Below are positions 52,963-61,742 of a DNA stretch of 64,000 bases, piece after piece. The notes beneath the pieces are model-generated. The model did not search any database, had not been told where the DNA came from, and saw only the letters and a program-made list of their open reading frames with translations. The position numbers and the translations under genes were made by a program. Every line of letters begins with the position of its first letter. The stretch's first letter is position 1. Origin of the DNA: Flavobacterium agri (GTDB lineage Bacteria; Bacteroidota; Bacteroidia; Flavobacteriales; Flavobacteriaceae); contig NZ_JACBJI010000002.1 of NCBI RefSeq assembly GCF_013401995.1, positions 372,001 through 436,000 on the forward strand. The letters are read 5' to 3'.

Positions 52963-53733
52963 ATGATTTTCACCGACACCCATTCCCATATTTACAGCGA
53001 AGAGTTTTCCGACGACAGAAACGGCATGATGCAACGTGCTTTCGACGCCGGCGTGACACGGATTTTCGTTCCGTCGATCGATTCGACTTATACCGAAAAG
53101 ATGTACGCGATGCAGCGACAATATCCCGAAAACGTGTTTTTGATGATGGGTTTGCATCCGGTTTACGTAAAGCCCGAAACTTGGGAAAAGGAACTCGAAT
53201 TCGTCGCTTCGGAACTTGCAAAACACAAATTCTACGCCGTCGGTGAAATCGGGATCGACCTGTATTGGGACAAAACGACGCTCAAAATCCAACAGCAGGC
53301 TTTCCGTGCGCAAATCCGTCTGGCCAAACAATACAAACTGCCTATAAACATTCACGGACGCGAATCTTTCGACGAGATTTTCGAGATACTTGAAAGCGAA
53401 AAATCAAGCGACCTTTTCGGGATTTTCCATTGCTTTACGGGAACGAAAGAGCAAGCCCAAACCGCTATTTCTCTCGGGATGAAACTCGGAATAGGTGGAG
53501 TCGCCACGTTCAAGAACGGCAAAATCGACCAATTCCTCAGCGAAATCCCGATCGAAAACATCGTGCTCGAAACCGACGCGCCTTACCTTGCGCCCGTTCC
53601 GTTCCGCGGCAAGCGCAACGAAAGCGCCTATATCGTGAACATCGCGAACAAGTTGGCCGAAATCTACGATTTGCCAATTTCCGAAATCGCCAAAATCACT
53701 ACGGAAAATTCAAAAATCGTGTACGGCATTTAA
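52963..53733 (+). CDS. tatD: TatD-family metal-dependent DNase
   Basis: This 256-residue TIM barrel has the first metal motif in FTDTHSHIYSEEF (residues 3-15), the bridging Glu in AVGEIGIDLYWDKT, further His in NIHGRES and FHCFTGTKEQA, and the final Asp in VLETDAPYLAP. TatD enzymes are 3'-5' DNases that need Mg or Mn. It is followed by the acyltransferase-asparaginase pair with a 90-base gap. Confidence 0.95.
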   Translation: MIFTDTHSHIYSEEFSDDRNGMMQRAFDAGVTRIFVPSIDSTYTEKMYAMQRQYPENVFLMMGLHPVYVKPETWEKELEFVASELAKHKFYAVGEIGIDLYWDKTTLKIQQQAFRAQIRLAKQYKLPINIHGRESFDEIFEILESEKSSDLFGIFHCFTGTKEQAQTAISLGMKLGIGGVATFKNGKIDQFLSEIPIENIVLETDAPYLAPVPFRGKRNESAYIVNIANKLAEIYDLPISEIAKITTENSKIVYGI

Positions 53734-53823
53734 GTAAAACGTAACAGAACTCTCGATTTATTTTCGTTTTTTTGCAAGAACTCATTGCGATTTTTTCGAC
53801 GAGTTCCAATTAAACAAGCGCCA

Positions 53824-54960
53824 ATGTCAAAATTCGATTCTATCCGGCCGTTTTATGACGCCGAAGTGAATGCCGCCCTGAAATCGGTTTCGAACCATCC
53901 GATGATGAAGGCGCTCATGAGTTTTACATTTCCGGATCAGCCCGAAGAAGTGTGGATGTCGCAGTTCGAACATACACATTCGATTCGCGATTTCCAATGC
54001 AATTTCGTCTATCATTCGATACAGCAAGTACTCGCGCGCAGTTCCGAAGGCATTACCACAAGCGGTTTTGAAAAACTGGAACAGAACACTTCGTATCTTT
54101 TTATTTCGAACCACCGCGATATCATCCTTGACACTTCGTTGCTCAACTGCGCATTGTTCGAACACGGATTGGTGATGACGGCTTCGGCCATTGGCGACAA
54201 TTTGGTGCAGAAAGCGTTTCTTCACGTACTTTCCAGGCTCAACCGCAATTTTTTGGTGCAGCGAAATCTGCCGCCTCGCGAATTGTTGCAGTCGTCCAAA
54301 CTGATGTCGGAATACGTGTGTAGATTGTTGCGTCGCGAAAACCGTTCGGTGTGGATCGCCCAACGCGAAGGCCGTACCAAAGACGGCAACGACCAAACCC
54401 AGCAAGGTGTGCTTAAAATGCTCGCCATGGGCGCCGACGAGGAAAATCTTATGGATTATTTCAAGAAAGTCAGGATCGTCCCGATTTCGATTTCGTACGA
54501 ATACGACCCGACCGACGCGTTGAAAATGCCGCGTTTGCTCGCAGAGGCGAACAACGAGAAATACATCAAGGAAAAAAACGAGGATTTCCTCACGTTGCTT
54601 TCGGGCATCATGGGACAAAAAAAGCGTATCCACATGCATGTGGGCGACGTGATCTGTTCTGAAATCGACAAGATAAAATCGGAACACGACAATACGCAAA
54701 AACAGATACAGGCGCTTGCCCAAGTGATTGACGATGCCGTGATCACCGGATACAAATTGTGGCCGACGAATTTCATCGCCTACGATTTGCTGTACAAAAC
54801 CGATAAATACGCAGACCGTTATACCGCCAAACAAAAAGAATTGTTCGAACGCCGTCTCGAGATCAAGATAGACGAAGACAATCCGGTGCTTTTCGAAGGA
54901 TTTTTGGCCATGTATGCCAATCCGGTCGTAAATAAACTCAAATATGCCGATGCCATCTAA
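53824..54960 (+). CDS. Glycerol-3-phosphate-type acyltransferase (PlsC-like)
   Basis: The protein has 378 residues from the ATG at 53824. The acyltransferase signature is SNHRDIILDTS near residue 96, with an extra residue compared with the usual His-X4-Asp, and the second motif is IAQREGRTKDGNDQTQQG. Proteins of this type act in phospholipid synthesis at the membrane; the length is greater than that of PlsC, and the exact acyl acceptor is uncertain. The end overlaps the asparaginase start by 17 bases. Confidence 0.85.
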   Translation: MSKFDSIRPFYDAEVNAALKSVSNHPMMKALMSFTFPDQPEEVWMSQFEHTHSIRDFQCNFVYHSIQQVLARSSEGITTSGFEKLEQNTSYLFISNHRDIILDTSLLNCALFEHGLVMTASAIGDNLVQKAFLHVLSRLNRNFLVQRNLPPRELLQSSKLMSEYVCRLLRRENRSVWIAQREGRTKDGNDQTQQGVLKMLAMGADEENLMDYFKKVRIVPISISYEYDPTDALKMPRLLAEANNEKYIKEKNEDFLTLLSGIMGQKKRIHMHVGDVICSEIDKIKSEHDNTQKQIQALAQVIDDAVITGYKLWPTNFIAYDLLYKTDKYADRYTAKQKELFERRLEIKIDEDNPVLFEGFLAMYANPVVNKLKYADAI

Positions 54961-55978
54961 ACCGAAAATCCTGTTGGTTTACACCGGTGGTACGATTGGC
55001 ATGGTCAAAGATTTCAGGACCGGCGCGCTCAAGGCGTTCAATTTCTCGAAACTTTTACAGAAAATCCCCGAACTCAAGCAGCTCGATTGTGATATCGAAA
55101 CGATTTCGTTCGACAAGCCTATCGATTCCTCGAACATGAATCCGGATAAATGGGTTCAGATGGTCGATATCGTCGAACAGCATTACGAGCATTGCGACGG
55201 TTTCGTGATTTTGCACGGATCGGATACGATGAGCTACTCGGCTTCGGCGTTGAGTTTCATGCTCGAGCATTTGGACAAACCCGTCGTATTTACGGGTTCT
55301 CAACTTCCGATAGGCGATTTGCGTACCGACGCCAAAGAAAACCTGATTACGGCCATACAGATCGCTTCGTTGCGCGACAAGACCAAGCCCGTGATTTCTG
55401 AAGTTTGCCTGTATTTTGAATACAAACTCTACCGCGGCAACCGTACGACGAAAATCAATGCGGAACATTTCAATGCGTTCGCTTCGCCGAATTATCAGCC
55501 GCTGGCCGAATCGGGTGTACATCTCAAAATAGACAAGGATGCGTTCTTTACCAAAAACGGCAACAAAAAACTCGTCGTGCACCGCGAAATGGACGACAAT
55601 GTAGTCGTACTCAAAATGTTCCCGGGAATCAGTACCGACGTGCTTACGGCCGTGCTCAATATTCCGAACCTAAAAGGGCTCGTGCTCGAAACCTACGGAT
55701 CAGGAAATGCGCCTACCGAAAAATGGTTCGTGACCGCATTGCAGAAAGCGATCAAAAAAGGGCTTCACATCGTCAACGTGACCCAATGTTCTGGCGGAAG
55801 CGTAAGCATGGGCCAATACGAAACAAGTACGCAACTCAAGAAAATCGGCGTCATTTCGGGTAAAGACCTTACTACAGAAGCCGCAATCACCAAACTCATG
55901 TACCTGCTCGGGCAAAAGGTTTCGGGAAGTGTATTCCGAACCGTTTTCGAGACTTCGCTGAGAGGCGAGATGTCCTAA
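54944..55978 (+). CDS. ansA: Type I (cytoplasmic) L-asparaginase
   Basis: This 344-residue protein hydrolyses asparagine to aspartate and ammonia. The two Thr active-site motifs are seen: VYTGGTIGM at residues about 11-19, and LHGSDTMSYSA near residue 90. No signal peptide, so it is the cytosolic low-affinity type. Starts at 54944 and 54950 are both possible, each inside the preceding gene. The convergent SDR gene ends 2 bases after its stop. Confidence 0.93.
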   Translation: MPMPSKPKILLVYTGGTIGMVKDFRTGALKAFNFSKLLQKIPELKQLDCDIETISFDKPIDSSNMNPDKWVQMVDIVEQHYEHCDGFVILHGSDTMSYSASALSFMLEHLDKPVVFTGSQLPIGDLRTDAKENLITAIQIASLRDKTKPVISEVCLYFEYKLYRGNRTTKINAEHFNAFASPNYQPLAESGVHLKIDKDAFFTKNGNKKLVVHREMDDNVVVLKMFPGISTDVLTAVLNIPNLKGLVLETYGSGNAPTEKWFVTALQKAIKKGLHIVNVTQCSGGSVSMGQYETSTQLKKIGVISGKDLTTEAAITKLMYLLGQKVSGSVFRTVFETSLRGEMS

Positions 55979-55980
55979 AA

Positions 55981-56841
55981 TCAGCCGCCGACCGGTTGTC
56001 CGCCGTTCAAATGCAGCACTTGTCCCGTCATGTAACTGCTGTCTTCGCATGCCAGATACACATAAGCAGGTCCGATTTCCGATGGCTGTCCGGCTCTTCT
56101 CATTGGCGTATCGGATCCGAACTTCGCTACTTTTTCGGCATCGAAACTCGCAGGGATAAGCGGTGTCCAGATCGGGCCCGGAGCTACGCCGTTCACACGG
56201 ATTTCCTTCGACGCGATTTGGGCCGCGAGCGCACGCGTAAACGAAACGATCGCGCCTTTCGTACTCGAATAATCCACGAGTTGCGGACTGCCTTCATAAG
56301 CCGTGACCGAAGCCGTATTGATGATTGTGTCCCCTTTTTTCAGATGCGGCAAGGCTTCGCGCGACACGCGGAAATACGGATAAATGTTGGTTTCGAAAGT
56401 CACTTGCAATTGCTCGTCCGAAATATCCGTGAAATCTTCTTTCGGGAATTGCATCGCGGCATTGTTCACGACAATATTGAGTTTGCCGAATGACTTGACG
56501 GTATCACGTACGATCGACGCGCAAAAATCCGCATCTTTTAAATCGCCTTTGAGCAAAAGACATTGGCTTCCTTCTTTTTCCACAAGCTTTTTGGTTTCGT
56601 GCGCATCCGAATCTTCGTTATCGATGAAATAGACGATCGCGACCTTAGCGCCTTCGCGTGCGAAATGAACCGCAATACTACGCCCGATTCCACTATCGCC
56701 TCCCGTTATTAGTGCGACTTTTGCGTCGAGTTTGCCACTGCCGTGGTAGTTTTGGCGAATGTATTCTGGCCGAGGCGTCATTTCCGATTCCTTTCCGGGC
56801 TGTTGATCCTGATGCTGTTTAGGGAATTGCGTCTTTTCCAT
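55981..56841 (-). CDS. SDR-family oxidoreductase (YghA-like)
   Basis: The protein has 286 residues from the ATG at 56839-56841. An N-terminal extension (HQDQQPGKESEMTPRPEY) precedes the Rossmann core, which marks the YghA/YhdF subgroup. Cofactor motif ITGGDSGIGRS; NNAA segment; catalytic Ser in NTASVTAYEG and Tyr-x3-Lys in VDYSSTKGAI. It probably reduces small aldehydes or ketones with NAD(P)H in the cytosol. Substrate unknown. Confidence 0.93.
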   Translation of the reverse strand: MEKTQFPKQHQDQQPGKESEMTPRPEYIRQNYHGSGKLDAKVALITGGDSGIGRSIAVHFAREGAKVAIVYFIDNEDSDAHETKKLVEKEGSQCLLLKGDLKDADFCASIVRDTVKSFGKLNIVVNNAAMQFPKEDFTDISDEQLQVTFETNIYPYFRVSREALPHLKKGDTIINTASVTAYEGSPQLVDYSSTKGAIVSFTRALAAQIASKEIRVNGVAPGPIWTPLIPASFDAEKVAKFGSDTPMRRAGQPSEIGPAYVYLACEDSSYMTGQVLHLNGGQPVGG

Positions 56842-56974
56842 GTGATACGATTTTCGCATCCAAGTTAATCGGTAATCAAAGAATGCTTTTTATAGTTTTC
56901 GGATGGAATTGTTGCACAAATCGAATCGAAATCATTCACTTGAAATTTCGGCCGCCCTACCAGTTTTTTTTGTG

Positions 56975-56982
56975 TACTTTTG
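56975..56982 (+). promoter_or_regulatory. -7 element of the PAS-protein gene
   Basis: TACTTTTG fits TAnnTTTG, 30 bases before the ATG. No matching -33 TTG at the usual distance. Confidence 0.4.
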
Positions 56983-57011
56983 AAGACCCCAATAAACGAT
57001 TACCATAACCT

Positions 57012-57971
57012 ATGAGCTACTTCCGGAGGCTATATCAGGATAGTCCGGTTCCGATGTATATATACGACAACGATTCGTATGAATTTCTCGAAGTAAACGA
57101 TGCCGCACTTAGGCAATACGGTTACTCGAGGGAAAAATTCCTTTCGTTGACCGCATTCGATCTTCGGCCAAAAGAGGAAATCCCTACGTTTCTGGATGCC
57201 AACCGCCATGTGCCGCTTTCGTTCAACGATTTCGGGATTTGGAAGCACATAGACCGCTCGGGCAGAATATTCCACGTACACATTTACGCGCATCTCACGA
57301 TTTTTAATGGCAGAAAAGCCAAATCGGTGCTTGCCGCGAACATAGACGACAAAGTCAAGGCCGATGCCGAAATCTCGCAAAAGACCGCCGAGATAAAGGA
57401 AATCCTCGAAAACCTTCGCGCGATCATCAACACCACAAGCGACAAGATTTGGTCGATGGACACCCAAAGACGCATCATCACGGCCAATGAATCGTTTTGG
57501 ACTTGGCTCGATGCGTGCCCGAAAAGCATTCCGGCAATACCGTGTTCCGAATTTTTGCCGGCCGATTGGAACGACTATTTCGATATGGCCTTTAGCGGCA
57601 AAACGTTCAGTGTGATCTGGCAAGATACGCTTTCGCCCAAACCGCTGTTCGCCGAACTCAGTTTCAATCCGATCCGCAACGAAAAGCAAGAGGTTACGGG
57701 CATCAGCTGTTTTTCGCGCGACATTACCGAGCGCCAGCTGTATCTCAAGATGATCGAAAAACAAAACGCGAAACTGCGAGAGATTTCGTGGTTCCAATCG
57801 CATCAGGTGCGCGGGCCGCTCTCGAACATCATGGGCTTGGTCGATACGTTCAACCACGACGACGCGGCCGATCCGAACAATGCTAAAATCATCGAATACC
57901 TCAAACAGGAAGCGCTCAAATTCGACGGCGTCATCAGGAAAATCAGCGAAGAAGCCCAGCCTAATCGCTGA
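57012..57971 (+). CDS. Double-PAS signalling protein with H-box but no kinase ATPase domain
   Basis: The protein has 319 residues. PAS domains lie at about 1-120 (FLEVNDAALRQYGYSREKFL) and 130-245 (IITANESFWTWLDACP, ending GISCFSRDITERQ). Residues about 255-315 resemble a histidine-kinase dimerisation segment, with WFQSHQVRGPLSNIMGLVD in place of the usual H-E-x-R-x-P-L. No ATP-binding domain follows: the stop comes within 35 residues and is followed by a strong terminator, so this is not a truncation within the window. Cytosolic. It may be phosphorylated by, or dimerise with, another kinase. Confidence 0.85.
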   Translation: MSYFRRLYQDSPVPMYIYDNDSYEFLEVNDAALRQYGYSREKFLSLTAFDLRPKEEIPTFLDANRHVPLSFNDFGIWKHIDRSGRIFHVHIYAHLTIFNGRKAKSVLAANIDDKVKADAEISQKTAEIKEILENLRAIINTTSDKIWSMDTQRRIITANESFWTWLDACPKSIPAIPCSEFLPADWNDYFDMAFSGKTFSVIWQDTLSPKPLFAELSFNPIRNEKQEVTGISCFSRDITERQLYLKMIEKQNAKLREISWFQSHQVRGPLSNIMGLVDTFNHDDAADPNNAKIIEYLKQEALKFDGVIRKISEEAQPNR

Positions 57972-57992
57972 CACCGTAACATTTGAACATAC

Positions 57993-58023
57993 AAAATGCT
58001 TCCTTATTCGGGAAGCATTTTTG
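57993..58023 (+). terminator. Terminator after the PAS-protein gene
   Basis: AAAATGCTTCC pairs with GGAAGCATTTT around a 7-base loop, followed by T residues, 22 bases past the stop codon. Confidence 0.9.
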
Positions 58024-58042
58024 TTGATGGGCGGTTCGTAAA

Positions 58043-58261
58043 TCAAGCTTTGACTTTTACGATCCTGTCGGTAAACCGTTGAACGATCGGTCCGACGAGC
58101 AAGATGACGGGAATCACGATTGCGTAAGCCAAAATCCAGGAGCGGAACCATATCGGCACAAAACGTTCAGAGAATCCGATGTTGATCGAAATCAGGCTGA
58201 AAGAGATGATGCCTGTGGTGACGATGCCCATAAGCAGGGCAAATACTATTTTCTGTTTCAT
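58043..58261 (-). CDS. DUF2798-family small membrane protein
   Basis: This 72-residue protein has two helices (residues about 5-27 and 40-60) with the family pattern WFRSWILAYAIVIPVILLVGPIVQR. DUF2798 proteins are uncharacterised two-helix membrane proteins. It is the last gene of the nitrilase operon, 15 bases after the cupin gene. Confidence 0.85.
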   Translation of the reverse strand: MKQKIVFALLMGIVTTGIISFSLISINIGFSERFVPIWFRSWILAYAIVIPVILLVGPIVQRFTDRIVKVKA

Positions 58262-58276
58262 GATAAGTATCTGACG

Positions 58277-58663
58277 TTATTTTTTCATCACGACCAAAGG
58301 CTTTCCTTTTTCGACCACGTAAGTCGCGAGTTCCACGGCTTTGCCTTTGCCGATGTTTTTGGCCGAATGATTGACTCCGGCGGGCACGAACAATACCTCG
58401 CCTGCCTTGAGTATTACGGGTTTGCTGCCTTCGACTTCGTATTCGAACGTGCCCTCGAGCACATAGATGATTTCTTCGCCGTGGTGGAAGTGTTTCCCGA
58501 ACTCGGTGCCGTGCCCGAATTCGATACTTACCTGAACCGCTTCGATTCCCGGCGTTTCCAGATCGTGGCGTTGAAGTTCGGTGCGTTTTATTTGCTGTGC
58601 TTGTCCGATATTCGCGAATGCAAGCAAAAGTGTGGCGTAAAGCAGGTTTTTGAGATTGTTCAT
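58277..58663 (-). CDS. Secreted single-domain cupin
   Basis: The protein has 128 residues from the ATG at 58661-58663, with a signal peptide ending ...ANIGQAQ. Cupin motif 1 is GKHFHHGEEIIYVLEG (His, His, Glu metal ligands) and motif 2 is LFVPAGVNHSAKN (His). It probably binds a metal in the periplasm; whether it is an enzyme is unclear. The start is 4 bases from the stop of the epoxide-hydrolase remnant. Confidence 0.88.
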   Translation of the reverse strand: MNNLKNLLYATLLLAFANIGQAQQIKRTELQRHDLETPGIEAVQVSIEFGHGTEFGKHFHHGEEIIYVLEGTFEYEVEGSKPVILKAGEVLFVPAGVNHSAKNIGKGKAVELATYVVEKGKPLVVMKK

Positions 58664-58667
58664 GTCT

Positions 58668-58907
58668 TCAATATTTAGTTTCGGTTGATACATGCTCTTT
58701 TGCTAGCCATTTCGTAGCTTTGAGACGCGAGCGCAAATCGTTGAGGTCGGCATCGGAAACGGCCACTTTGAAAGGTCGGATGCTTTCGTCCGTTTTAACT
58801 GTGGTTTTCGATTTGCCCTGGGCCGACACGTGTGCGAATTGCAAAAACAACACGACTGTGAACAGGTTTCGGGCTATATGAAGTGATTTCATTTTTAACG
58901 TATTCAT
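58668..58907 (-). pseudogene. Epoxide hydrolase remnant (signal peptide plus partial EHN domain)
   Basis: A 79-residue frame has a signal peptide (IARNLFTVVLFLQFAHVSAQ) and then IRPFKVAVSDADLNDLRSRL, which matches the first helix region of the epoxide-hydrolase N-terminal domain. Full-length enzymes continue for another 300 or more residues with the alpha/beta-hydrolase core. That core is absent: the stop is followed within 4 bases by the cupin gene. It is therefore best read as the 5' remnant of a deleted hydrolase, still sitting in frame in the operon with one-base overlap to the nitrilase stop. Confidence 0.7.
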
Positions 58908-59905
58908 TATTGTGGAGTTTGGATTTGTGCCGAAGCCTGATCGGCAAAAAAGACGCGTTCGTGAACCTGTGCTGTTTGCGTACGATCGATGTTCAGGCTC
59001 AACAATTCGGGACGGCTGTAATGTCCGCGCGCATCCATAAGGCGTTTGCGCGCATCGATTTCGGCAAAGTCGATATCGGCTATGACTTCTCCTTCGCCAG
59101 ATTTGATCGGTTCACCTATGATTCTTCCGTCAGGCCCGATGATAGCCGTAAAACAGCCTCCAGAAATGGGTCCGATCGGTCCGCCGGTGTCTTGTGCGAT
59201 CTGGGCTTGTTGGTCGGCATCAAGCCAAGCCGTTGAACAAACCACGAAACAAGCCGATTCCAAAGCGTGTTGGCGTACGTTGATTTCGGTCTGCTCACTG
59301 TGCAAAGGCCCTAAAAACGACCCAGGATACATGGCCGAATGGATCTGTTCGCCATCGGCAATCAAAGCATACCGGAACAACGGATTGTAATGCTCCCAGC
59401 AAGCCAATTGCCCGATACGGCCGACAGCGCTGTCTGCGGCTTTCAAGCCCGATGCGTCTCCTTGACCCCAAATCATGCGCTCGTGGTACGTCGGGGTGAG
59501 TTTACGTCGGCGTTGGATAAGCGTGCCGTCAGCATTGAACAGCAGTTGCGTATTGTAAATCGTGCCTCCGTCGCGTTCGTTCACGCCTATAGAGACGACC
59601 ATGTTCGCTTCGCGTGCCGCTTCGCCGATCGCATCGGTATCGGCAGAAGGCACGACCACCGATTCCTGCAACAGGCGTTGGTGTTCTTTGCCTATCATAT
59701 AGGGAGCTTGGATGAACGAGAAGTACGGATAATACGGGATTACCGTTTCAGGAAAAGTGGCGAATTGTACACCTTGTTTCCCGAGTTCCTTTATTTTGTC
59801 GACAATCTTGTCGATCGTGCCCTGTTTGCTGTACAAAACAGGGCTGATCTGCACGGCCGCTACCTTGACGATGCCGTTTTCTTGTTGTTGCTGTGTAGCT
59901 TTCAT
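58907..59905 (-). CDS. Nitrilase-family carbon-nitrogen hydrolase
   Basis: This 332-residue enzyme has the catalytic triad Glu53 (TFPETVIPYYPYFSF), Lys135 (RRKLTPTYHERMIW) and Cys169 (QLACWEHYNPLFRYA). The residues around the Cys match true nitrilases, which convert nitriles to acids and ammonia, rather than amidases. The Gln-rich N-terminus (KATQQQQEN) is unusual. It is cytosolic. It lies 6 bases after the Ohr/OsmC gene in one operon. The natural nitrile is unknown. Confidence 0.92.
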   Translation of the reverse strand: MKATQQQQENGIVKVAAVQISPVLYSKQGTIDKIVDKIKELGKQGVQFATFPETVIPYYPYFSFIQAPYMIGKEHQRLLQESVVVPSADTDAIGEAAREANMVVSIGVNERDGGTIYNTQLLFNADGTLIQRRRKLTPTYHERMIWGQGDASGLKAADSAVGRIGQLACWEHYNPLFRYALIADGEQIHSAMYPGSFLGPLHSEQTEINVRQHALESACFVVCSTAWLDADQQAQIAQDTGGPIGPISGGCFTAIIGPDGRIIGEPIKSGEGEVIADIDFAEIDARKRLMDARGHYSRPELLSLNIDRTQTAQVHERVFFADQASAQIQTPQ

Positions 59906-59911
59906 GATTGC

Positions 59912-60370
59912 TTAAAGAATGGTAGTTTCCACTTTAATGTTGCCGTGAAGGGCTTTGGAATACGGGCACAGTGTGTGTGCCGTACGTGCGATGTCCTGAG
60001 CCGTTTCGCGGTCCATTCCGGGAAGGCTGATGTTGAGGCGTGCCTGCAAAACGTATCCGGTGTCAGAAAGCACCAAATCGATTTCGGTGTCTACGCTTGT
60101 ATCGGCAGGAAGTTTTAGGCTCATACCGGCTGCGGCTTTGCCCATCGCTCCGATGAAACAGGCCGACCATCCGGCTGCCAATAATTGTTCGGGATTCGTG
60201 CCTTCGCCGATTGCTCCCGGAGAAGTGAGTTTGATGTCGAGACGTCCGTCCGAGCTGCGTGATGCGCCTTCGCGTCCGCCTGTAGTGTGGGTTTTGCCCG
60301 TGTATAACACTTTTTGTTGTTGATTTACATTTTCCATGAGTTCTTGTTTTGAAATTGTTGTGGATGACAT
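59912..60370 (-). CDS. Ohr/OsmC-family peroxiredoxin
   Basis: This 152-residue protein has the two redox Cys residues: Cys71 (GWSACFIGAMG) and Cys135 (AHTLCPYSKA), with a catalytic Arg expected near residue 33-38. The pattern is that of Ohr (organic hydroperoxide resistance), which reduces lipid or organic hydroperoxides using lipoylated proteins. It is the first gene of the nitrilase operon, with a TACCTTTG -7 motif 26 bases before the start. Confidence 0.93.
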   Translation of the reverse strand: MSSTTISKQELMENVNQQQKVLYTGKTHTTGGREGASRSSDGRLDIKLTSPGAIGEGTNPEQLLAAGWSACFIGAMGKAAAGMSLKLPADTSVDTEIDLVLSDTGYVLQARLNISLPGMDRETAQDIARTAHTLCPYSKALHGNIKVETTIL

Positions 60371-60733
60371 GTAGAGATCGATATGATTTCTGGGTCAAAG
60401 GTATTTTGCGGATACGGCTGGCGAAATCAGGAATTGGGTGAAGTGGACAAATCGGATCCCCAAATAGACATTGCCGATTTCGAAAGGTGAAAAAAGCTAT
60501 CGTATTGAAATACAGATAAGAGAAAGCGAAAAGAAAGTAGTGTATACTTCGGAAAAAATCAAGGAGTTGGAGTGCTGCAACAACTTATGCGGATTCGTCA
60601 TAAGCGTCATAAAGCCACGATTCGGGCAAATTCAGCAAAGTGTCGCCCAATGAAGATTCGGGCGAGTAGGTACCATGAAAAGTAGTAAAAAGGTTGGGTT
60701 CGAAAAGTGTGTTCTTGGGTCGGTTTGCAAAAA
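60371..60733. other. Non-coding stretch between AraC gene and Ohr operon
   Basis: No supported gene lies in these 363 bases. On the minus strand a TACCTTTG motif (60396-60403) could be the -7 box of the Ohr-nitrilase operon. The rest is AT-richer than its surroundings, with no clear hairpin or repeat. A 60-codon plus-strand frame near 60471 has no coding character. Confidence 0.6.
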
Positions 60734-61666
60734 TTACGCCCTCATCTGAAACGACCGCCTGAATTCCAAAGGCGACTGGTTTACTTTTTTACGGAACAAT
60801 TTGCTGAACGATTGCGAATGTTCAAATCCCAATGCATAAGCGATTTCGCCTACAGACAACGTCGTGGTCGACAAGATTTCCTTGGCTTTCTGGATCAATT
60901 TCTCGTGAATGTGTTGCTGCGCGCTCTGTCCCGTCGATACGCGCAACATGTCGCTTAGATAACTTGGTGAAAGATTCAATTGTCCCGCAAGGCATTGAAC
61001 GGTCGGAGTGCCTTTGGTCGCCAATTCGGGATCGTTGAAATGCCTTTCGAGAATGTCTTCGAGCTTTTGCAGCAAATCGGTATTCACGGCGTTTCGCGTG
61101 AGGAATTGGCGCTTGTAGAAACGATCGGCATAATTGAGCAGCAACTCGATCTGCGAAAGGATCACGCCTTGGCTAAAATCGTCTATACGGCTGTTGAGTT
61201 CGTTTTCGATCATCTTGAAAATAGAAAGGATCGTCTCTTTTTCCTCATCGGACAAGTGCAACGCCTCGTTCGTCGCATACGAGAAGAAACCATACTGCTT
61301 GATTTTGCGCGCCAACGGATGATTCCACAAAAAGTCAGGATGAATCAGCAATGTTGCAAGCGCCATAGATTCCGGATTCTCGTCGCCTTCGTGCGGACCT
61401 ATGAGCTGTCCCGGCGCGGCAAACAACATCCCGCCTCCGTCAAAATCGAAATAGCCTTGGCCGTATTTAAGCTTGCCCGAGAATTTAGGCTTGTACGAGA
61501 TTTTGTAAAAATACAGCACATGCGTTCCCGACGGCATCCTGATGTTCCCGTGCTGGCAACCGTTTATCAGGCTTACGAGCGGATGTTTGGGCATCGGCAA
61601 GCCCATTATGCGATGCGCTTCGGGCAAAGAATCGAACCGGTACGGTTGGTTGGCGTCGTTTTTCAT
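60734..61666 (-). CDS. AraC-family transcriptional regulator
   Basis: The protein has 310 residues. The N-terminal part (1-190) is a cupin-like sensor region (GYFDFDGGGMLFAAPGQ) of the AraC_N type, and the C-terminal 100 residues carry two helix-turn-helix motifs (TVQCLAGQLNLSPSYLSDML and VGEIAYALGFEHSQSFSKLF). It lies between an SDR gene and the Ohr-nitrilase operon, all on the minus strand, and is the likely activator of one or both. Confidence 0.93.
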   Translation of the reverse strand: MKNDANQPYRFDSLPEAHRIMGLPMPKHPLVSLINGCQHGNIRMPSGTHVLYFYKISYKPKFSGKLKYGQGYFDFDGGGMLFAAPGQLIGPHEGDENPESMALATLLIHPDFLWNHPLARKIKQYGFFSYATNEALHLSDEEKETILSIFKMIENELNSRIDDFSQGVILSQIELLLNYADRFYKRQFLTRNAVNTDLLQKLEDILERHFNDPELATKGTPTVQCLAGQLNLSPSYLSDMLRVSTGQSAQQHIHEKLIQKAKEILSTTTLSVGEIAYALGFEHSQSFSKLFRKKVNQSPLEFRRSFQMRA

Positions 61667-61742
61667 ATCCTTTTAAATAAAGGCGACCGATATCGCGAGA
61701 CATCGGCAGCCATAAAGTTAGTTGAATTTTTGCGGTTTCCTG

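Noticed and set aside
57030..58151. A 373-codon open frame antisense to the PAS protein
   Set aside because: It runs through the terminator at 57993-58023 and over PAS domains; no support.
60471..60653. A 60-codon plus-strand frame upstream of the Ohr operon
   Set aside because: No homology pattern, signal or promoter; it lies over the likely control region of the opposite strand.
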